Assembly: GCF_016698665.1 (NCBI RefSeq)
Contig: NZ_CP068046.1
Location: forward strand, 2,790,001-2,854,000
Reading direction: 5' to 3'
DNA from: Devosia rhizoryzae
GTDB lineage: Bacteria; Pseudomonadota; Alphaproteobacteria; Rhizobiales; Devosiaceae
DNA length: 64,000 nt
Part shown: in pieces, positions 50,765 through 59,181 of the stretch
Layout of the letters: each line of letters starts with the position of its first letter
Position numbering within the stretch: the first letter of the stretch is position 1
The notes under the pieces: model-generated
Databases searched by the model: none
What the model saw: only the letters and a program-made list of their open reading frames with translations
What the model was told of the DNA's origin: nothing
Position numbers and translations under genes: made by a program

Positions 50765-51061
50765 TTAGTTGGCGTCGTCGTCGTCGGTGCCGCCTTCAAT
50801 GTCGGGGCACGCAACAGCGTCACCGGTGGCGACATCAAGGCCTTCGGCAGCCGGCGTATCAGTTTCGCCGGCGTCGCCCTGGGACGTATCACCTTCGGTC
50901 GTCAGCGATTCACCGGTTGGCGTTGCACCAGCGCCCTGCTGAACGAGGCAGTCCTCGGCATTGGTGGCCGTGTTTGTGTCCTGGGCGAAGCTGACGGAGC
51001 TGGCGCCCAGCGTCAGCGCAAAAGCGGTCGTAATGGCGAGAAGGGAAGATTTCACTGTCAT
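50765..51061 (-). CDS. Small acidic exported protein
   Basis: 98 residues from the ATG at 51061 (a TTG at 51076 is also in frame). A signal peptide ends SVSFAQ. The mature part is short, acidic and Thr/Gly/Asp-rich with two cysteines (EDCLVQQG, VACPDIEG), ending GGTDDDDAN. GTTTGGAG lies directly before the ATG, which is close for a ribosome binding site. No family recognised. Confidence 0.55.
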   Translation of the reverse strand: MTVKSSLLAITTAFALTLGASSVSFAQDTNTATNAEDCLVQQGAGATPTGESLTTEGDTSQGDAGETDTPAAEGLDVATGDAVACPDIEGGTDDDDAN

Positions 51062-51321
51062 TCTCCAAACTGTCAAAAGGCTGAAGGCTAGAAACTATGC
51101 AAGAGCAACGCCCGAAATGCTTTCCGGTTTCCTGCCCCGCTCGGTTGGGCGTAAACCACATGTCTCGAGCCTGCTTCTTTATCCCCAGCGCCATCGGGAA
51201 CAGCATGGCGCCAATCTGCCGCGCGACGCCAAGAATTTCCATTGAGGGGCTCTTCAAGCGCGGCTAGGCAGTACGATATTCTGACAAGACCGGTCCTCGC
51301 AGCGCACAAGGAATAAGAAGC

Positions 51322-51957
51322 ATGGCAATCCTGATTGGCGACACCGCCCCCGATTTCACCCTTCAGTCCACAGAAGGAGAAATCCACTTCCACGATTATA
51401 TCGAGGGCTCGTGGGCAGTGCTGTTCAGCCACCCCAAGAATTTTACCCCCGTCTGCACCACAGAGCTCGGCTACACCGCCAAGCTCAAGCCGGAATTCGA
51501 GAAGCGCGGCGTCAAGGTTCTCGGCCTTTCGGTCGACAAGCTCGAGGATCACGGCGGCTGGGCGCGTGACATCGAGCAGACGCAGGGCGCGGCGCTGAAC
51601 TTCCCGCTGCTTGCCGATACCGAAGGCAAGGTGGCGCGCCTTTACGACATGATCCACCCCAATGCCGACAATACGCTCACCGTTCGTTCGGTCTTCGTCA
51701 TTGGGCCGGACAAGAAGGTCAAGCTCAAGATCGAGTACCCGGCTTCGACCGGCCGCAACTTCGATGAAGTGCTGCGCGTCATCGATAGCCTCCAGCTCAC
51801 CGCCAAGCACCAGGTTGCCACACCGGTGAACTGGAAGTCTGGCGAGGACGTGATCATCGTTCCCGCTGTCTCCAACGAGGCCGCCAAGGCGAAGTATCCG
51901 GAAGGCTGGAAGGAACTGAAGCCCTACTTGCGCATTGTGCCCCAACCGCAGGGTTGA
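51322..51957 (+). CDS. 1-Cys peroxiredoxin (Prx6 type)
   Basis: 211 residues. The peroxidatic cysteine is in FSHPKNFTPVCTTELGY, the T-x-x-C signature of the family. The C-terminal domain of about 50 residues (ATPVNWKSGEDVIIVP, PYLRIVPQPQG) is typical of Prx6. No second resolving cysteine is present. It reduces hydrogen peroxide and organic peroxides. A clear terminator follows. Confidence 0.94.
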   Translation: MAILIGDTAPDFTLQSTEGEIHFHDYIEGSWAVLFSHPKNFTPVCTTELGYTAKLKPEFEKRGVKVLGLSVDKLEDHGGWARDIEQTQGAALNFPLLADTEGKVARLYDMIHPNADNTLTVRSVFVIGPDKKVKLKIEYPASTGRNFDEVLRVIDSLQLTAKHQVATPVNWKSGEDVIIVPAVSNEAAKAKYPEGWKELKPYLRIVPQPQG

Positions 51958-51989
51958 TCCCTGCCGGCACGGTTTTCTCCCTGACGACT

Positions 51990-52020
51990 GGGGCGGTAGT
52001 TGCGGCTATCGCCCCTTTTT
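51990..52020 (+). terminator. Terminator after the peroxiredoxin gene
   Basis: GGGGCGGTAG (51990-51999) pairs with CTATCGCCCC (52006-52015) with one G-T pair, loop TTGCGG, then TTTTT. Confidence 0.88.
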
Positions 52021-52406
52021 CATGCGCGCCGCTTATCCCCGCAGCGTCAAAACGTGCCACATTCAGGTCAAAAACACTGCTGAGGCGTCTTTGCTGCCGC
52101 GTTTTTCCACAGACCACACGCGGAAAGCCCTGGAAAGTTCCCAGTCTTCACGCAGTCGTAATCGGGAGTGCAGCTGACGCAAACTGGTTCTACATGCCGC
52201 ATGTATGACCAGTGAAGAGCACTCGAATCGCGATGTAACAAGATTCATTTTCCGGCTTTGCATAGATGCTTCCGCTTCGAAGCGTCGATTTCCCCCAGAA
52301 ACTCTGCGACAAACCTGCAACACACATCAGGCCCGAAGCCCATTTCGGCGATCTGCCCACATTGTGGCCCCCGCCGGCCAATAATCAGCGCTCATCGACA
52401 ACTTCA
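52021..52406. other. 386-base gap before the RlpA-like gene, with one palindrome
   Basis: No supported ORF was found in this stretch. A palindrome TACATGC-C-GCATGTA (52191-52205) lies within TGGT...ACCA outer arms. Its half-site resembles the TetR operator half-site TACATGCAG at 22801-22847. The remaining sequence is AT-richer toward the gene and should contain its promoter, but I see no clear -35/-10 pair. Confidence 0.5.
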
Positions 52407-52778
52407 GTGAGCCTTGGACCATTGACCAATAAAGCTGTTATCGCCGCCGCATGTGCTGCAGCCCTTCTCGCCTTTGCTCCCGCAGCAGCCTATGCCCAGT
52501 GTGGCGGCGCTTCCTGGTACGGCCCCGGTTTCAACGGGAAACGCGCCGCATCAGGTGAGATTTTCAATGAAAACGCCATGACGGCAGCGCATCGCTCGCT
52601 TCCCTTCGGCACCAGGGTCGCCGTGACCGACCAGAATACCGGCAAGTCCGTCACCGTCACCATCAACGATCGCGGCCCCTTCCACGGCAAGCGCATCATC
52701 GATCTGTCCAAGGGTGCCGCAGCGGCCCTCGGCTTCCAGAACCGCGGCACGACTTCGGTGTGCCTCGCCGAGCAATAA
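52407..52778 (+). CDS. RlpA-like septal ring/cell-wall protein (double-psi beta-barrel)
   Basis: About 123 residues from a GTG at 52407; a TTG at 52422 is also possible and start quality is poor. A signal peptide (AVIAAACAAALLAFAPAAAYAQ) precedes the DPBB domain: GGASWYGPGFNGKRAASGEIF, TAAHRSLPFGTRVAVTD and VTINDRGPFHGKRIIDLSKGAAAALGF. The catalytic D of RlpA lytic transglycosylases lies in NDRGPF. No SPOR domain is present, so it is a short version. Confidence 0.85.
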   Translation: MSLGPLTNKAVIAAACAAALLAFAPAAAYAQCGGASWYGPGFNGKRAASGEIFNENAMTAAHRSLPFGTRVAVTDQNTGKSVTVTINDRGPFHGKRIIDLSKGAAAALGFQNRGTTSVCLAEQ

Positions 52779-52859
52779 GCATCGCTCTAGCGAACCGTAT
52801 CGGCCGTCCGAACAATCATGGCGGCCGTTGTTTCGTGCGCTCTCAACAACGTCCAAGTG

Positions 52860-52974
52860 ACCCCCACCCAGCCTCCCCCTGCAGAAGGGGAGGAGTCCGA
52901 TGGTGCTTGTCCGCAATCTGGCGACGAACACCGCAGAACTCCTCCCCCGCCTTACGGGGGAGGCCGGGTGGGGG
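52860..52974. repeat. Palindromic intergenic repeat, type 2
   Basis: ACCCCCACCCAGCCTCCCCC, hairpin GCAGAAGGGGAGGAGT, a spacer, then ACTCCTCCCCCGCCTTACGG and GGGAGGCCGGGTGGGG. Same design as the copies at 17855, 41665 and 60869. It separates the RlpA-like gene from the MFS array. Confidence 0.85.
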
Positions 52975-53075
52975 CCTTAACGTCGAGCGTTCCGGAAACG
53001 ATTTAGACCGGCATTTTCACTGACCCCGAAATCGAATAGCGTGCGCCGCAAAGAGATTTCGAGCCTTTGAGCACC

Positions 53076-54248
53076 ATGCGATTCGGATTTGCACTGCCGC
53101 CCCAAATCAAGGTTTTTGGGGCCTTCTTCGTTTATTCCTTCTGCATGGGCTCCATTTTCCCGCGCCTGCCCGCTATCCAGGAAGCCATGGGCGTGGGCGA
53201 AGGCGCGCTGGGCCTGGCGCTGATCGGCTCGGCCATTGGAACGCTGATCTCGTTGACCTTTGCCGGACGTTTCGTGGAGGCCATCGGCTATCGGCGCGTG
53301 TTGCTCACCGCCATTCCGCTTCTTTCCGTCCTCTATGCACTGGCAAGCTGGGCGCAGACGCCGCTCATGTTCTTCTTCCTCCTCCTGCCGGTCGGTCTCA
53401 CCATCGGCTGCATCGAGATCATCATCAATGTCGAAGCGGACCGGGTCGAGCACGCCATTGGCCGCCGCATCATGAGCCGCGCCCATGCCTTCTGGAGCCT
53501 GGGCTTTTTCACTGCAGGCATCGTCGGCTCCTTCGTGGCGCAAGCCGGCATCGAGGTGCACATCCACCTCATGATCATGATCCCCTTCGTGATCCTTGCG
53601 ACCATGCTGGTGCTCGGCCAGTTCCAGCCTGCTCCGCATCGCGCCGGCGGCAGCACCGACGATGCGCCGCGCTTTGCCCGGCCCACAACGACCGTCATGG
53701 CGCTGGTTGCCGTCTGCATTTCCGCCATGCTGATGGAAGGGGCCGGGATCGATTGGTCGGCTATCTATATGCGCAATATCTTCGACGCGACGCCGTTCTG
53801 GGCTGGGCTCGCAGTGGCAACCGTCGCCGGGTCGCAAGGCGTGGCGCGCTTCTTTGCCGATGGATTCGTCGAGCGTTATAGTCCGGTCCTCGTCGCCCGC
53901 GTGCTGTTGACCGTGTTGGGTCTGGGCGTACTCCTTACCTTCTTCGCGCCTGCCGCCTGGGTTGCCTATCTGGGCTTTGCGCTGATCGGCATCGGCTCGA
54001 GCGCGCTCTTCCCCCTTGCCATGTCCGCCGCAGCGCAGCAAACCGACCGCCCTGCCGCCGTCAATGTTGCGGCGCTGGCGCAGTTTTCCTTCACGGCCTT
54101 TCTCCTTGGGCCGCCGCTCCTCGGCTATATCGGTGAGCACTTTGGTATCCAGTGGGTGTTCGGCGTCGGCTTCCCGCTGGTGCTGCTCGGCTTTGCCACG
54201 GCCCATGTTCTCTCGCCCAGGCCAATGGGCAAAACGGTTACCGCATGA
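53076..54248 (+). CDS. MFS transporter, YbjJ-like (first of three tandem copies)
   Basis: 390 residues from the ATG at 53076; a TTG at 53067 is also in frame. Twelve membrane segments; it starts KVFGAFFVYSFCMGSIFPRLPAIQEAMGVGEGALGLALIG. Family segments include IGCIEIIINVEADRVEHAIGRRIMSRAHAFWSLGFF and MLMEGAGIDWSAIYM. The protein is a paralogue of the next gene. The substrate is unknown. The stop overlaps the second copy by ATGA. Confidence 0.9.
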   Translation: MRFGFALPPQIKVFGAFFVYSFCMGSIFPRLPAIQEAMGVGEGALGLALIGSAIGTLISLTFAGRFVEAIGYRRVLLTAIPLLSVLYALASWAQTPLMFFFLLLPVGLTIGCIEIIINVEADRVEHAIGRRIMSRAHAFWSLGFFTAGIVGSFVAQAGIEVHIHLMIMIPFVILATMLVLGQFQPAPHRAGGSTDDAPRFARPTTTVMALVAVCISAMLMEGAGIDWSAIYMRNIFDATPFWAGLAVATVAGSQGVARFFADGFVERYSPVLVARVLLTVLGLGVLLTFFAPAAWVAYLGFALIGIGSSALFPLAMSAAAQQTDRPAAVNVAALAQFSFTAFLLGPPLLGYIGEHFGIQWVFGVGFPLVLLGFATAHVLSPRPMGKTVTA

Positions 54249-55432
54249 TCCAGCCTCAGCACCGCATCTACGCCTCCTTTTTCTTCTTCGCCGTGACCAC
54301 CGGCGCTCTGATGTCGCGCCTGCCGGACATCCAGGCGCAGCTTCTGTTGAGCGAAGGGCAGCTCGGTCTCACCATGATCGGCATGTCCTTGGGCTCGCTG
54401 ATCTCGCTGACCTTTGGCGCGCCGCTGATCGAACGTTTCGGCTTCCGCACCACGGCATTCTTGACCGTCCTGGGCCCTGCCGTGCTTTTTGCCACTATTC
54501 CGTGGCTACCTGCGGCGCCGGTCATGTTTGCGGTCCTCTTCGTGGTCGGCCTTCTGGCAGGCGCGCTCGAGATCAACCTCAATGTCGAGATCGACCGCCT
54601 CGAAGTCCAGCATGGTAAGCGCTTCATGAATCGCGCCCATGGCTTTTGGAGCGTCGGCTTCTTTGTGACGGCCCTGTCCGGCGCCGTTGTCCGGCAGTCC
54701 GGCATTTCCACTGCGGCGCATCTGGGTGCGATCGCGGTGATCGTCGTGCTCGTGGCCGGTTACCTCATTTATGGCGCGACCGAAGCGCCCAAGCCCAATC
54801 GCGGCCATGACGAAGGCGGCCATCGCATTGCCTTCCCTAATTGGGGTCTCCTGCCGCTCTGCCTCATCGGCTTTGCCGCTTTCCTCGTGGAAGGCGCCGG
54901 CATCGACTGGTCCGCGATCTACATGCAGAGTGTTTTTGCGGTGGAGCCGTTTGTCGGCGGCATGGGGCTGACGCTCTTTGCTTTTTTCATGGCCGTGGGC
55001 CGGCTTTCTGCCGACCCCGTCGTTACCCGTTTCGGTCCGCGCAACGTCGCCATGGTGATGCTGAGCTTTGCCAGCCTTGGCGCTCTCCTGGTGGGTGTCT
55101 CGCCAAGTCCCGAACTGGCCCTGATCGGCTTTGCCCTCATGGGTGCCGGCTGCTCGGCCGTTTATCCCCTGGCCGTATCGGCTGCGGCCCAGCGCACAGA
55201 CCGTCCGGCGGCGGTCAATGTCGCGGCGCTAGGGCAGGTGAGTTTCGTGGTCTTCTTCCTCGCGCCGCCGCTGCTCGGCTTCGTGGCTGAATTCATTCAC
55301 ATCCGCGCCTCCTATCTTGTCTGCCTGCCGCTGCTGCTGGCCGGTCTTTGGGCGTCGAGCTTTGCGCTGGGTGGCAAAAAGCTCGAGACGCCGCATGGCT
55401 TGGCGCCCGAGCCGCTTGGGCCCAATGGCTGA
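54245..55432 (+). CDS. MFS transporter, YbjJ-like (second tandem copy)
   Basis: 395 residues. Begins HRIYASFFFFAVTTGALMSRLPDIQAQLLLSEGQLGLTMIGMSLGS and contains ALEINLNVEIDRLEVQHGKRFMNRAHGFWSVGFF and LVEGAGIDWSAIYMQ, closely matching the first copy. The match of the EGAGIDWSAIYM and RPAAVNVAALxQ segments shows recent common ancestry by tandem duplication. The stop overlaps mmcB by eight bases. Confidence 0.9.
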   Translation: MIQPQHRIYASFFFFAVTTGALMSRLPDIQAQLLLSEGQLGLTMIGMSLGSLISLTFGAPLIERFGFRTTAFLTVLGPAVLFATIPWLPAAPVMFAVLFVVGLLAGALEINLNVEIDRLEVQHGKRFMNRAHGFWSVGFFVTALSGAVVRQSGISTAAHLGAIAVIVVLVAGYLIYGATEAPKPNRGHDEGGHRIAFPNWGLLPLCLIGFAAFLVEGAGIDWSAIYMQSVFAVEPFVGGMGLTLFAFFMAVGRLSADPVVTRFGPRNVAMVMLSFASLGALLVGVSPSPELALIGFALMGAGCSAVYPLAVSAAAQRTDRPAAVNVAALGQVSFVVFFLAPPLLGFVAEFIHIRASYLVCLPLLLAGLWASSFALGGKKLETPHGLAPEPLGPNG

Positions 55433-55889
55433 CGACCTGCCGCCCATTGTCGACCTGCGCCAATCGGCGACCGCGCTGCGCGTCCAGCGCGGTGTCATGC
55501 GCATGCTGCGCGAGCGGCATGACATGGCCTGCTACGCCGAAGTGCCGCTCGCCAATGGCCGCCGCGCCGATGTCCTCGCCGTCGGCCCCAAGGGCGAGAT
55601 CTGGATCATCGAGATCAAGTCGAGCCTCATCGACTTCCAGGTCGATCGCAAATGGCCCGAATACCGCGAATTCTCCGACAAGTTCTTCTTCGCCAAGCCA
55701 CCCGAACTCGATGCCGAGATTTTTCCCGAAACCGAGGGTCTGATCGTCGCGGATGGGCATGACGGCGCCATCCTGCGCGACAGTCCGGACACCCCGCTGG
55801 CCCCCGCGCGGCGCAAGACGCTGATGCTTAAACTCGCCCGCATGGGCGCCGACCGCATCCATGTGCTCATGGACCCCGGACCGCGTTAG
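55425..55889 (+). CDS. mmcB: MmcB-family DNA repair protein
   Basis: 154 residues from the ATG at 55425. PD-(D/E)XK-like core: CYAEVPLANGRRADVLAVGPKGEIWIIEIKSSLIDFQVDRKWPEYREFSDKFFFAKP, where D in RRADVL and the E-x-K of IEIKSS look catalytic. MmcB of Caulobacter is an SOS gene needed for tolerance of mitomycin C and linked to ImuB-dependent translesion synthesis. It is embedded between MFS copies two and three, three bases before the third. No LexA box was recognised in the overlapping leader. Confidence 0.9.
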   Translation: MADDLPPIVDLRQSATALRVQRGVMRMLRERHDMACYAEVPLANGRRADVLAVGPKGEIWIIEIKSSLIDFQVDRKWPEYREFSDKFFFAKPPELDAEIFPETEGLIVADGHDGAILRDSPDTPLAPARRKTLMLKLARMGADRIHVLMDPGPR

Positions 55890-55892
55890 GCC

Positions 55893-57029
55893 ATGCTGCT
55901 CAAGCACTGGCGGGTGATCACGCTTTTCCTGACGCATGCGCTCGCCATAGGCGCGGTGCATACCCGCCTGCCCGATCTGCAGCAGCTGATGGGCCTCAGC
56001 GAAGCCCAGCTCGGCCTCGTGCTCATGGGTCAGCCCCTGGGCGGGCTGCCGATGTTTCTGTTCTCGAGCGCTCTGATCGAGCGCTTCGGTCCGCGCCTCG
56101 TGGTCCTGACCATGCTGCCCGTGGTGATCGTCAGCTCCGCGCTCATCCCGATCCTCCTCGATCCCCTCGCCATGTTCGCGCTGCTTGCCGTCAATGGCGT
56201 GGGCTTTTCGCTCAGCAACATTGCCATCAATGTGGAAGCCGACCGCATCGAAGCTGCCAGCGGCGATCGGATCATGAACACCTGCCATGGCGTCTGGAGC
56301 ATCGGCTTCTTGATGACCGCGCTTCTCGGCGTGCTGATGCGCGGCCTTGGCATCTCGCCTGCCGTTCATCTTGGCGTGCTGGTGCCGGTTCTGATCGGGC
56401 TCCTGCTGGTCGTGGTCCTGCCCATGCCGACCTCGATTGCGCGCAGCCATGCCGGCGAAGGCAAGGTGCGAAAGCTCGCCCTCCCCACAATCGCAACCAT
56501 GGGTCTTGTCGCCTTCGGTCTCGGTGCCGGGGTTACCGAAGGTGCATCGCGCGCCTGGTCGATCATTTATCTGCGCGACAATTTCGATGTCGCGCCCTGG
56601 ATCCAGTCGCTGGCGCTTCCGGCGCTGGTCGCTTCAATGGCGCTTGGCCGGCTGCTCGCAGACCGCTTCCTCGACCGCTTCCGCTCCGATCATTTCGCAC
56701 GAGCGCTCTCGGCACTGGCGATTGCGGGCCTGGTCTTAGTTGCCGTGGCGCCAGGCGCCTGGATCGCGGTCTTGGCCTTTGCCCTGGTCGGCTTTGGCAT
56801 CTGCGTGCTTTATCCGTTGATGCTTTCTGCCGCAGCCCGGCTGGGCGACCGGCCGGCATCGCAAAACGTGGCGGCGACAACCTTGATCTTCCAGCTGGTT
56901 AATCTCGGGGCCCCCGCCCTGATCGGCGCGGTGGCGCAAGGCTTTGGGGTCCGCATCGCCTTTGCTATGCTGATCCCGCTCCTGGTGCTGACCTTTGCGA
57001 TGGCCAGCCAGCTCAAGCCTAAAGGTTGA
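55893..57029 (+). CDS. MFS transporter, YbjJ-like (third, most divergent copy)
   Basis: 378 residues, twelve membrane segments. It starts WRVITLFLTHALAIGAVHTRLPDLQQLMGLSEAQLGLVLMGQPLGG and shares SNIAINVEADRIEAASGDRIMNTCHGVWSIGFL and the RPASQNVAA segment with the others, but has GVTEGASRAWSIIYL in place of EGAGIDWSAIYM. Its stop overlaps the convergent truB end by 11 bases. Substrate unknown. Confidence 0.88.
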   Translation: MLLKHWRVITLFLTHALAIGAVHTRLPDLQQLMGLSEAQLGLVLMGQPLGGLPMFLFSSALIERFGPRLVVLTMLPVVIVSSALIPILLDPLAMFALLAVNGVGFSLSNIAINVEADRIEAASGDRIMNTCHGVWSIGFLMTALLGVLMRGLGISPAVHLGVLVPVLIGLLLVVVLPMPTSIARSHAGEGKVRKLALPTIATMGLVAFGLGAGVTEGASRAWSIIYLRDNFDVAPWIQSLALPALVASMALGRLLADRFLDRFRSDHFARALSALAIAGLVLVAVAPGAWIAVLAFALVGFGICVLYPLMLSAAARLGDRPASQNVAATTLIFQLVNLGAPALIGAVAQGFGVRIAFAMLIPLLVLTFAMASQLKPKG

Positions 57030-57924
57030 ACACCCGGCGAGGCTTGAACTGGCCGTATTCCACCGAGCCGGTCGCCAGCACCTTGCCCTTGAAGCTCGCC
57101 CAGCACTCGTCGAGGGCAATGGGCGCACCGGCCCCGGTCAGCAGCACGGCATTGCCATGGCTCACCGCCCCGGCCTGGCCGGCATCGAGCCGCAGTTCCG
57201 GCAGATCGGCAAAGCCCAGCGCGATTGACGCGATCAGCGCATCGCGATTAGCACCTTCGACACCCTCAAGCTCTTCGATGGTCACCGCATTGGCATCGTT
57301 GAACGGGCCGACCGCGGCCCGATGCAGGCTCGTGACGTGACCCACGGTGCCCAGCGCCAAAGCAATGTCGCGCGCCAGCGAACGGACATAGGTGCCCTTG
57401 CCGCAGGTGACCTCCAGGACGCTTTGCTCGGCGCCATGCTCAACCAGTCGAATGGCATCAATGTCGACTGGGCGCTCCGCCAACTCCACCGTTTCCCCAG
57501 CGCGTGCCAGGTCGTAGGCGCGCTCGCCATCGACCTTGATCGCCGAAAACGCAGGCGGGCGCTGCATGATCGTGCCGGTAAACCGCGGCAGCACAGCTTC
57601 GAGCGCCGAGCCTTCCGGCCGCACGTCTGAAGTCGCCACGACCTCGCCTTCGGCATCGTCGGTCGAGGTGGCACGACCCCAACCGATGGCGAAGCGGTAG
57701 ATCTTGGTGCCGTCCTGCACTTGCGGCACGGCCTTGGTGGCCTCACCCAAGGCGATCGGCAATATGCCCGTCGCCAGCGGATCGAGCGTTCCGGCATGGC
57801 CGGCCTTGGCAGCGGAGAACAGCCAGCGCACCTTGCCCACCGCCTGGGTGGAGGTCATGTCATATGGCTTATTGAGCACGATCCATCCGGAGATGGCGCG
57901 CTTTTTGGAGCGGGGCTGGTTCAC
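57019..57924 (-). CDS. truB: tRNA pseudouridine(55) synthase TruB
   Basis: 301 residues from the GTG at 57924, four bases after the rbfA stop. The catalytic aspartate is in AGHAGTLDPLATGILPIALGEATK. MQRPPAFSAIKVDGERAYDLAR is the other conserved segment. It makes pseudouridine 55 in the T loop of tRNA. The rbfA-truB order is universal. Earlier in-frame starts lie inside rbfA and are unlikely. Confidence 0.95.
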   Translation of the reverse strand: MNQPRSKKRAISGWIVLNKPYDMTSTQAVGKVRWLFSAAKAGHAGTLDPLATGILPIALGEATKAVPQVQDGTKIYRFAIGWGRATSTDDAEGEVVATSDVRPEGSALEAVLPRFTGTIMQRPPAFSAIKVDGERAYDLARAGETVELAERPVDIDAIRLVEHGAEQSVLEVTCGKGTYVRSLARDIALALGTVGHVTSLHRAAVGPFNDANAVTIEELEGVEGANRDALIASIALGFADLPELRLDAGQAGAVSHGNAVLLTGAGAPIALDECWASFKGKVLATGSVEYGQFKPRRVFNL

Positions 57925-57928
57925 GGCT

Positions 57929-58336
57929 TCAGTCTTGCTCGCTATCGTCTTCGTCGAGATCGCGGCGGACGCGGTCGGAGCGCAACAGCGCATCGATCTT
58001 GCCGGCTTCTTCGAACGTCTCGTCGACGAAGAACCGAACATCGGGGGCATATTTGAGATTGATCTGCGGTGCAATTGCACCGCGGATGAACTTCTTGTGC
58101 CGATTTAGCGCCTCGACGATTTCCTCAGCATGCTGGCCACCAAGCGGCATTACATAGGCGTTGGCGATCTTGAGGTCCGGCGTCATGCGCACTTCGGGCA
58201 CCGTCACCACGGCGCCGCGCAGGGCCTCATCCTCGATTTCCCCGCGCGCGAACATTGCTGCCAGAGCATGGCGCACCAGTTCCCCAACGCGGAGCATGCG
58301 CTGGCTCGGGCCAGCGGAACTATGGGTTTTTTTCAT
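57929..58336 (-). CDS. rbfA: Ribosome-binding factor A
   Basis: 135 residues from the ATG at 58336. RbfA features: MLRVGELVRHALAAMFARGEI, VRMTPDLKIANAYVMPLGG, and APQINLKYAPDVRFFVDETFEEAGKIDALL. It matures the 30S subunit. The tail is acidic (DEDDSEQD). It precedes truB as in most bacteria; infB and nusA are not in the window upstream. Confidence 0.95.
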   Translation of the reverse strand: MKKTHSSAGPSQRMLRVGELVRHALAAMFARGEIEDEALRGAVVTVPEVRMTPDLKIANAYVMPLGGQHAEEIVEALNRHKKFIRGAIAPQINLKYAPDVRFFVDETFEEAGKIDALLRSDRVRRDLDEDDSEQD

Positions 58337-58369
58337 GGGCAAGCGGAGTAGGCCCAAAGGGCCTTCCCG

Positions 58370-59023
58370 TCAATCCGCGCGGGTCAGCACCGGCTCAGCT
58401 TTGAACCGCGCCACATGCTGTTCGACTTCGCTGGGCGTCACCGGCCAGGTGCCGGTGACGGCGGGATCGAAGGCTGGGCCGCGCCAGCCCTGGTAGAGCA
58501 TGGCGACCCCTCTATCGGACTTGTAAAAGCCGATGATCATGACCTCACCCTGATCGGCATTTGCCGGATCAAGATAGGATCCGCACACAAAGCCAAGCGG
58601 GGGAAGATTGTCGCCATCGTCGGCCTCGAGCTGAAAGAAGGCCGTCGCTTCCGGGCGGCAAGAGCGGGCATAGACCTCGATCACCGCGGCACGCACCTCG
58701 GCGAGAACCGGCTCCGCCATGCTGGTGACGCGGGCGCCGTAAAGCGTCGTCCAGAAGGCTTCACCCTCGCCGCGCGGGTAAATCTCAAGATGGGCCTGGT
58801 TGCCGATCTCGGTAAATCGTGGCGAGACCAGTTCGGACCAGTTCTCTGCGGCCTGGTCGATCCAGTCCGGCTTGGGCAGGGAGAATTTTTGCTCCTGCGC
58901 CTCAAGCACCAGATGCCCTTCTTCGGTGGTGACCGGCAGGGCGGGCGCGGTGGTCTGCGCAAGAGCGGGGCTGACAAGAGCCATGGCAGCCAGGACGGGC
59001 AGCACGGACTTTACGAGTGGCAC
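58370..59023 (-). CDS. Secreted protein of unknown function
   Basis: 217 residues from the GTG at 59023 with AGGAG seven bases upstream. A signal peptide ends VSPALAQ. The mature region has WIDQAAENWSELVSPRFTEIG and HLEIYPRGEGEAFWTTLYGARVT, and two cysteines (RSCRPEA, FVCGSYL). No domain recognised. Located before rbfA on the same strand, but unlikely to be related. Confidence 0.6.
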   Translation of the reverse strand: MPLVKSVLPVLAAMALVSPALAQTTAPALPVTTEEGHLVLEAQEQKFSLPKPDWIDQAAENWSELVSPRFTEIGNQAHLEIYPRGEGEAFWTTLYGARVTSMAEPVLAEVRAAVIEVYARSCRPEATAFFQLEADDGDNLPPLGFVCGSYLDPANADQGEVMIIGFYKSDRGVAMLYQGWRGPAFDPAVTGTWPVTPSEVEQHVARFKAEPVLTRAD

Positions 59024-59181
59024 AAGGGCTCTCCTACCCCACAAATTCTCACAATTTATCCAGCAGGCGAAGCCCCACGCGCGCCGGACAAGGGGACGAT
59101 TAGGGTTCTGTTAAGAGCGGTGCAAGGGGTGCAAGGGCCGCGTCGAGCGATGGCGGCCTCGATGCGGAAAACCGGCAACAC

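Noticed and set aside
51062..51321. Possible small gene in the gap before the peroxiredoxin gene
   Set aside because: A minus-strand frame exists, but it runs into the small exported-protein gene in another frame and has no recognisable features or ribosome binding site.
52977..54206. Long minus-strand frame of about 409 residues opposite the first MFS gene
   Set aside because: Very rich in His, Arg, Gln and Glu, as expected from antisense of a hydrophobic protein; no domain and no ribosome binding site.
55293..56450. Minus-strand frame opposite mmcB and the third MFS gene
   Set aside because: Same antisense composition, crosses three real genes, no motif.
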